NCBI GenBank assembly: GCA_035492775.1
Contig: DATJIW010000074.1
Coordinates: forward strand, 60,832-124,831
Direction: 5' to 3'
DNA from: DATJFQ01 sp035492775
Lineage (GTDB): Bacteria; Acidobacteriota; Vicinamibacteria; Vicinamibacterales; 2-12-FULL-66-21
DNA length: 64,000 nt
The notes beneath the pieces are model-generated. The model saw nothing but the letters and a program-made list of their open reading frames with translations. It did no database searches and was not told where the DNA came from. Positions within the stretch are counted from its first letter, which is position 1. Each line of letters starts with the position of its first letter. The translations under genes and the position numbers were made by a program. Positions 61,145 to 64,000 of this stretch are shown here, in pieces.

Positions 61145-62126
61145 GTCGCGCCTTCGCGCGCGCAATCGTCTCGAGGTTCCGCTCGTACGACAGGCCGAAG
61201 CCCGCGGCCGCATAGCCTGGCGACGCATACACCGGATATGCCTCCGTCCGCAGATGCGCCAGCATGTGGTGCCCGGCGCGCGTTTCTCGTTCGTGGCGCA
61301 GCGCGGTGATGTCGATCGGCGCGACGACTATACGCTCGCCCGGTCCCGGCGACGCCTCCGCGAGCATACGGCCGTCGAAGTCCACGACCTGGCTGCCGCC
61401 CGGCCATGAGTACGGCGGATAGTGCCGCAGCGATGCGCCCTGATTAGCCGCCACGACGAACGCCATGTTCTCGAGGGCGCGGCAGCGATTGACGACCGTC
61501 CACCAGTTCATCGGCTCCGTCGCACCCCACGGGTCCATGTAGGCAGACACGCGTATCAACACTTCCGCGCCGTTTGCCGCGAGCTGCCGGATGGCCTCCG
61601 GAAACAGCCAGTCGTAGCAGATGGCGCATCCGATGCGGCCGATCGGCGTGTCCGCCACCGGAAACAGCGGTTCGTCGTAGCCGGGAAGGTCGTGCGGGCT
61701 GGCGTGGACTTCGTAAGGAATCCAGGGGTTCACCTTCCGGTATTTGTAGAGGAGCCCTTCGGGACCGATGAGGCACGTCGTGTTGAACACCACGTGCGGC
61801 CATCGCGGGTCCGCCTCGATCATCGTGCCGCTCTGGATGTAGAGAGCGTGCTCGCGCGCCTTGCGGGCGAGCCGATCCGTGTGCTCGTTTGGAATCGGCA
61901 CGGCAAGGCGGTCGCGAAGTTCGCCTACGGTCGCATAGACGGGCGCCGCGTGCGCGAACTCCGGAAAGGCCACGAGCCGCACAGGCAGGAACGGCGCCGC
62001 GCCGGCGACGGCCGCGTCGATCATCGCGAGCATGCGGTCTGTGTTCGCGTGCATCGCCGAACGGTCGAGCGGATTGGCGAAGTCCGTCTGGCAGGCAGCC
62101 GCCGAATATCGAATGACGCCGGTCAT
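61113..62126 (-). CDS. Carbon-nitrogen hydrolase (nitrilase superfamily)
   Basis: This 337-residue cytoplasmic amidase or nitrilase-like enzyme has a Cys-Glu-Lys triad: Glu in LVAFPEFAHA (about 50), Lys in LLYKYRKVNPW (about 130) and Cys in IGCAICYDWLFPEAIRQL (about 167). The start AAACQTDFANP is the usual first strand. The long C-terminal part ends AYPVYASPGYAAAGFGLSYERN. Its substrate may be an N-carbamoyl or simple amide. The ATG at 62126 overlaps the stop of the ASPIC-type gene (ATGA), so both are one operon. It overlaps the 3' end of the VWFA gene from the other strand by 32 bp. Confidence 0.9.
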   Translation of the reverse strand: MTGVIRYSAAACQTDFANPLDRSAMHANTDRMLAMIDAAVAGAAPFLPVRLVAFPEFAHAAPVYATVGELRDRLAVPIPNEHTDRLARKAREHALYIQSGTMIEADPRWPHVVFNTTCLIGPEGLLYKYRKVNPWIPYEVHASPHDLPGYDEPLFPVADTPIGRIGCAICYDWLFPEAIRQLAANGAEVLIRVSAYMDPWGATEPMNWWTVVNRCRALENMAFVVAANQGASLRHYPPYSWPGGSQVVDFDGRMLAEASPGPGERIVVAPIDITALRHERETRAGHHMLAHLRTEAYPVYASPGYAAAGFGLSYERNLETIARAKARLTPSTPLVRY

Positions 62127-64000
62127 CTGTGTGACCCCTGACTGAGCGCAGCCGCATCGATCGAGCGCACGACTCTGGTGATCACTCGAGTGTTGTACTG
62201 CTGCAGATACGCGCGGTGCGCTGCATCCGTCGGGTAATGCTCGTCCGAACCGTACGGGTACCGTGTCATCGCGTGAAACGGCAGCGGGCCCAGCGTATCG
62301 GGTGTCGCCGAGCGGATGTTCATTTCCTTGCTGAATCCGTCGCCGAGGAGGAAGAACGAGCGCGTCCAGCCCGTTTGAAGCGCGCGTCCCGAGGCGTCAA
62401 AGGACAGGGAGATTTCATCGCCCGGCTCCGCGATGACGAACATGTCGTCCACGCGTTCGAGCAGTGCCCGTACGTCTCCCTCTCGCGTGTACGCTCCGGG
62501 GAACGCCTTCCACGGCGATTTGGTCGTCACGCTCTCGTAGACCGCCCCGAACGGCTCGCGCCCATCGGGGCTCGCCTCGGCGGAGTAGCCGCGCGACTGC
62601 AGCGTGGCTGTCGCGGGCTGAATCGTCCGCTGCTCGATATCGATGCCGGCCGGCAACGCGACGCGCACCTGGTCCCAGTAGATCGGCATGTTCGTGACGA
62701 TCCGCACTTCGCGGGAAGGACCCAGCCATCGCCCTTTCATGTCGACGACCAGCGTCTGCGGCCGGCCGACCGGAAAACCCAGGTTCGTGTCGACCGTCTG
62801 CCAGGCGCCAGCCGCAGTGCGCACCTGCAGCGCAGGAGGCTGCAGCGTGAGACCCGCCTGCGAAGCGGCCACGTTGTCCGTCGAGAACGCGTAGGACGTC
62901 CAGCCCGTCAGGAGCAGCACCGCATCGTCTGCTCCCTTTCCGACATCGAGTGTGAGCCCGTGGGGTTCCGCGTAGCCGCGGAACTGCAGGAGCGCGAAGT
63001 CGTCGGGCCATCGGCGGTCGCGCTCCGCTACGAGCACGCGAACGTCGTGGCCGTGGTCGTCGACGACGCGATCGGGCACGCGGGCGCTGCGCACCGCGTA
63101 GAACCGGACGGGCGGCCGCGGCAGATCCTTGAGGCCCTCGGCCGGGTAGATCTCGACGTCGGCGGGGTGATCGATCGTCACGAGCGACGCCTTGTCGAGG
63201 AACATCGCTTCCTCGAGCTCGTTGGTGATGCGAATCTCGTATCGCCCGTCTCGCGCGACGAGCGCCCCGTCGGGAATCCGGACGTACTCGTCCGGGTCCG
63301 GCGCGTTGAACTGCCCCGGTCCCGCCCAGTCACCCATCTCGCCACCGCCGAGAAAGTCGGTGATGAACTCGAAGCGGCTGCCGTTCCAGATGAAGAGATA
63401 TGGACACGACGACGGCTTGCGATCGAGTTCCTCGACCCGTGCAGGCGAGGCGGGCGACAGTTCGCTCTGGAGGATGCCTGAGGGCCACAGCACGCGCACC
63501 ACGTCGGCGGCTTCCCGCGTTCCAAGACCGAAGACGAGATCGGCCGGACCACCCGCCGGGGATGCGGCGGAGGTTTCGAGCATCTGACGCAGTCCGCCGG
63601 CGCGCACTTCGACCTTTGCCCCCAGACCGCTCCTGTTGCTGACGCGAGCGGCGAGCGAGACGGTGACCGACTTGTGGCGATTGCCGCCATCGTTCCGGAG
63701 CAGTTGGAGCACTCCGGAGTCCGGGACGATCACGGCGTCGGTGTCGCCGTCGCGATCCAGATCCCCCAACGCAATCGAACGGATGCGTGCGCCCTCCCGG
63801 TCGAACGCGGCGGCTGCCGTCTCTTCGGACCAGGCGTTTCCCAGATTTCGCGCGACGTGCGGACCACGCGGTGTCGCGACGAGCAGGTCCAGCAGGCCGT
63901 CGTTGTCGTAGTCCAGGAAGAGCGCCAGCGACGCATCGCTGGTCGCGGCGGGCGCATCGACCAGGTGGAACCGTTCGCGGCCGTCGCTCAGCGCGAACAC
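62123..64000 (-). CDS. CRTAC1-type FG-GAP/ASPIC-UnbV protein (5' end outside window)
   Basis: The visible 625 residues are the C-terminal part of a large exported protein; its start lies beyond the right edge. VCBS/FG-GAP blades come first (LALFLDYDNDGLLDLLVATPRG, IALGDLDRDGDTDAVIVPDSG, calcium-binding DxDxDG type), followed by the ASPIC/UnbV domain (RSGLGAKVEVRAGGL, VLWPSGILQSEL). The remainder (SCPYLFIWNGSRFEFITDFLGGG, then RFYAVRSARV and WDQVRVALPAGIDIEQRTI) is a less known beta-rich tail. Such proteins are surface or exported adhesin-like proteins. The stop overlaps the start of the nitrilase gene. Confidence 0.88.
   Translation of the reverse strand: MFALSDGRERFHLVDAPAATSDASLALFLDYDNDGLLDLLVATPRGPHVARNLGNAWSEETAAAAFDREGARIRSIALGDLDRDGDTDAVIVPDSGVLQLLRNDGGNRHKSVTVSLAARVSNRSGLGAKVEVRAGGLRQMLETSAASPAGGPADLVFGLGTREAADVVRVLWPSGILQSELSPASPARVEELDRKPSSCPYLFIWNGSRFEFITDFLGGGEMGDWAGPGQFNAPDPDEYVRIPDGALVARDGRYEIRITNELEEAMFLDKASLVTIDHPADVEIYPAEGLKDLPRPPVRFYAVRSARVPDRVVDDHGHDVRVLVAERDRRWPDDFALLQFRGYAEPHGLTLDVGKGADDAVLLLTGWTSYAFSTDNVAASQAGLTLQPPALQVRTAAGAWQTVDTNLGFPVGRPQTLVVDMKGRWLGPSREVRIVTNMPIYWDQVRVALPAGIDIEQRTIQPATATLQSRGYSAEASPDGREPFGAVYESVTTKSPWKAFPGAYTREGDVRALLERVDDMFVIAEPGDEISLSFDASGRALQTGWTRSFFLLGDGFSKEMNIRSATPDTLGPLPFHAMTRYPYGSDEHYPTDAAHRAYLQQYNTRVITRVVRSIDAAALSQGSHR

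Overview
The window is GC-rich, tightly packed bacterial chromosome and most resembles an acidobacterium of the Vicinamibacteria type (an inference from gene content, not a measured placement). Pointers are: Ser/Thr kinases fused to TolB-like propellers or TPRs; three FtsX-type permeases of the ATPase-less kind typical of Acidobacteria, two of them behind PadR regulators; paralogous secreted VWFA-related proteins; a CRTAC1/ASPIC-type protein; and ergothioneine genes reduced to egtB plus egtD. No phage, IS element, CRISPR array or rRNA operon was seen.

Layout. 1-8.0 kb: three minus-strand Ser/Thr kinase genes (the first runs off the left edge, the other two are a recent tandem duplication) and a ferritin-like gene. 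8-16 kb: envelope proteins, an APC permease, a histidine kinase/M14 deacylase/DUF6526-like operon and an RRM protein. 16-26 kb: an AddAB-like helicase-nuclease pair, a bacterial dynamin and a propeller protein. 26-32.9 kb: an orphan protease propeptide-like protein, a CBM9-like protein, an enolase-superfamily dehydratase, an acyltransferase, two tiny proteins, a WYL regulator and an HNH nuclease. 32.9-40.1 kb: a permease, a ku-egtB-egtD operon and two secreted paralogues. 40.1-48.7 kb: a large heptamer-repeat element beside tRNA-Leu(UAG), then the housekeeping series tig-clpP-clpX-lon-engB-rho ending in a clear terminator. 48.7-56.3 kb: two PadR/permease modules in opposite orientation, a His-rich secreted protein and a SAM methyltransferase. 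56.3-61.1 kb: VWFA protein, iodothyronine-deiodinase-like protein, VWFA protein. 61.1-64 kb: a nitrilase-family amidohydrolase and an ASPIC/FG-GAP protein running off the right edge.

The most notable gene is the deiodinase-like one at 58319-59044. Its reading frame is crossed by a single UGA exactly where vertebrate deiodinases have selenocysteine, and a compact stem-loop with a GGU-containing apical loop lies 17 nt behind that UGA, as expected of a bacterial SECIS. It overlaps the preceding VWFA gene by four bases and is followed by a paralogue of it.

Other unusual features are: intergenic hairpins built from 7-nt repeat units (largest about 410 bp at 40158-40570); a roughly 50-bp sequence found in the leaders of two unrelated genes; engB apparently starting at CTG overlapping the lon stop; a gene directly behind the RRM gene, in the same frame, without any normal start codon; and a palindrome that runs into the start codon of one padR gene. 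Most positions were worked out by reading the sequence; family assignments rest on motifs and remembered family features, not on database searches.
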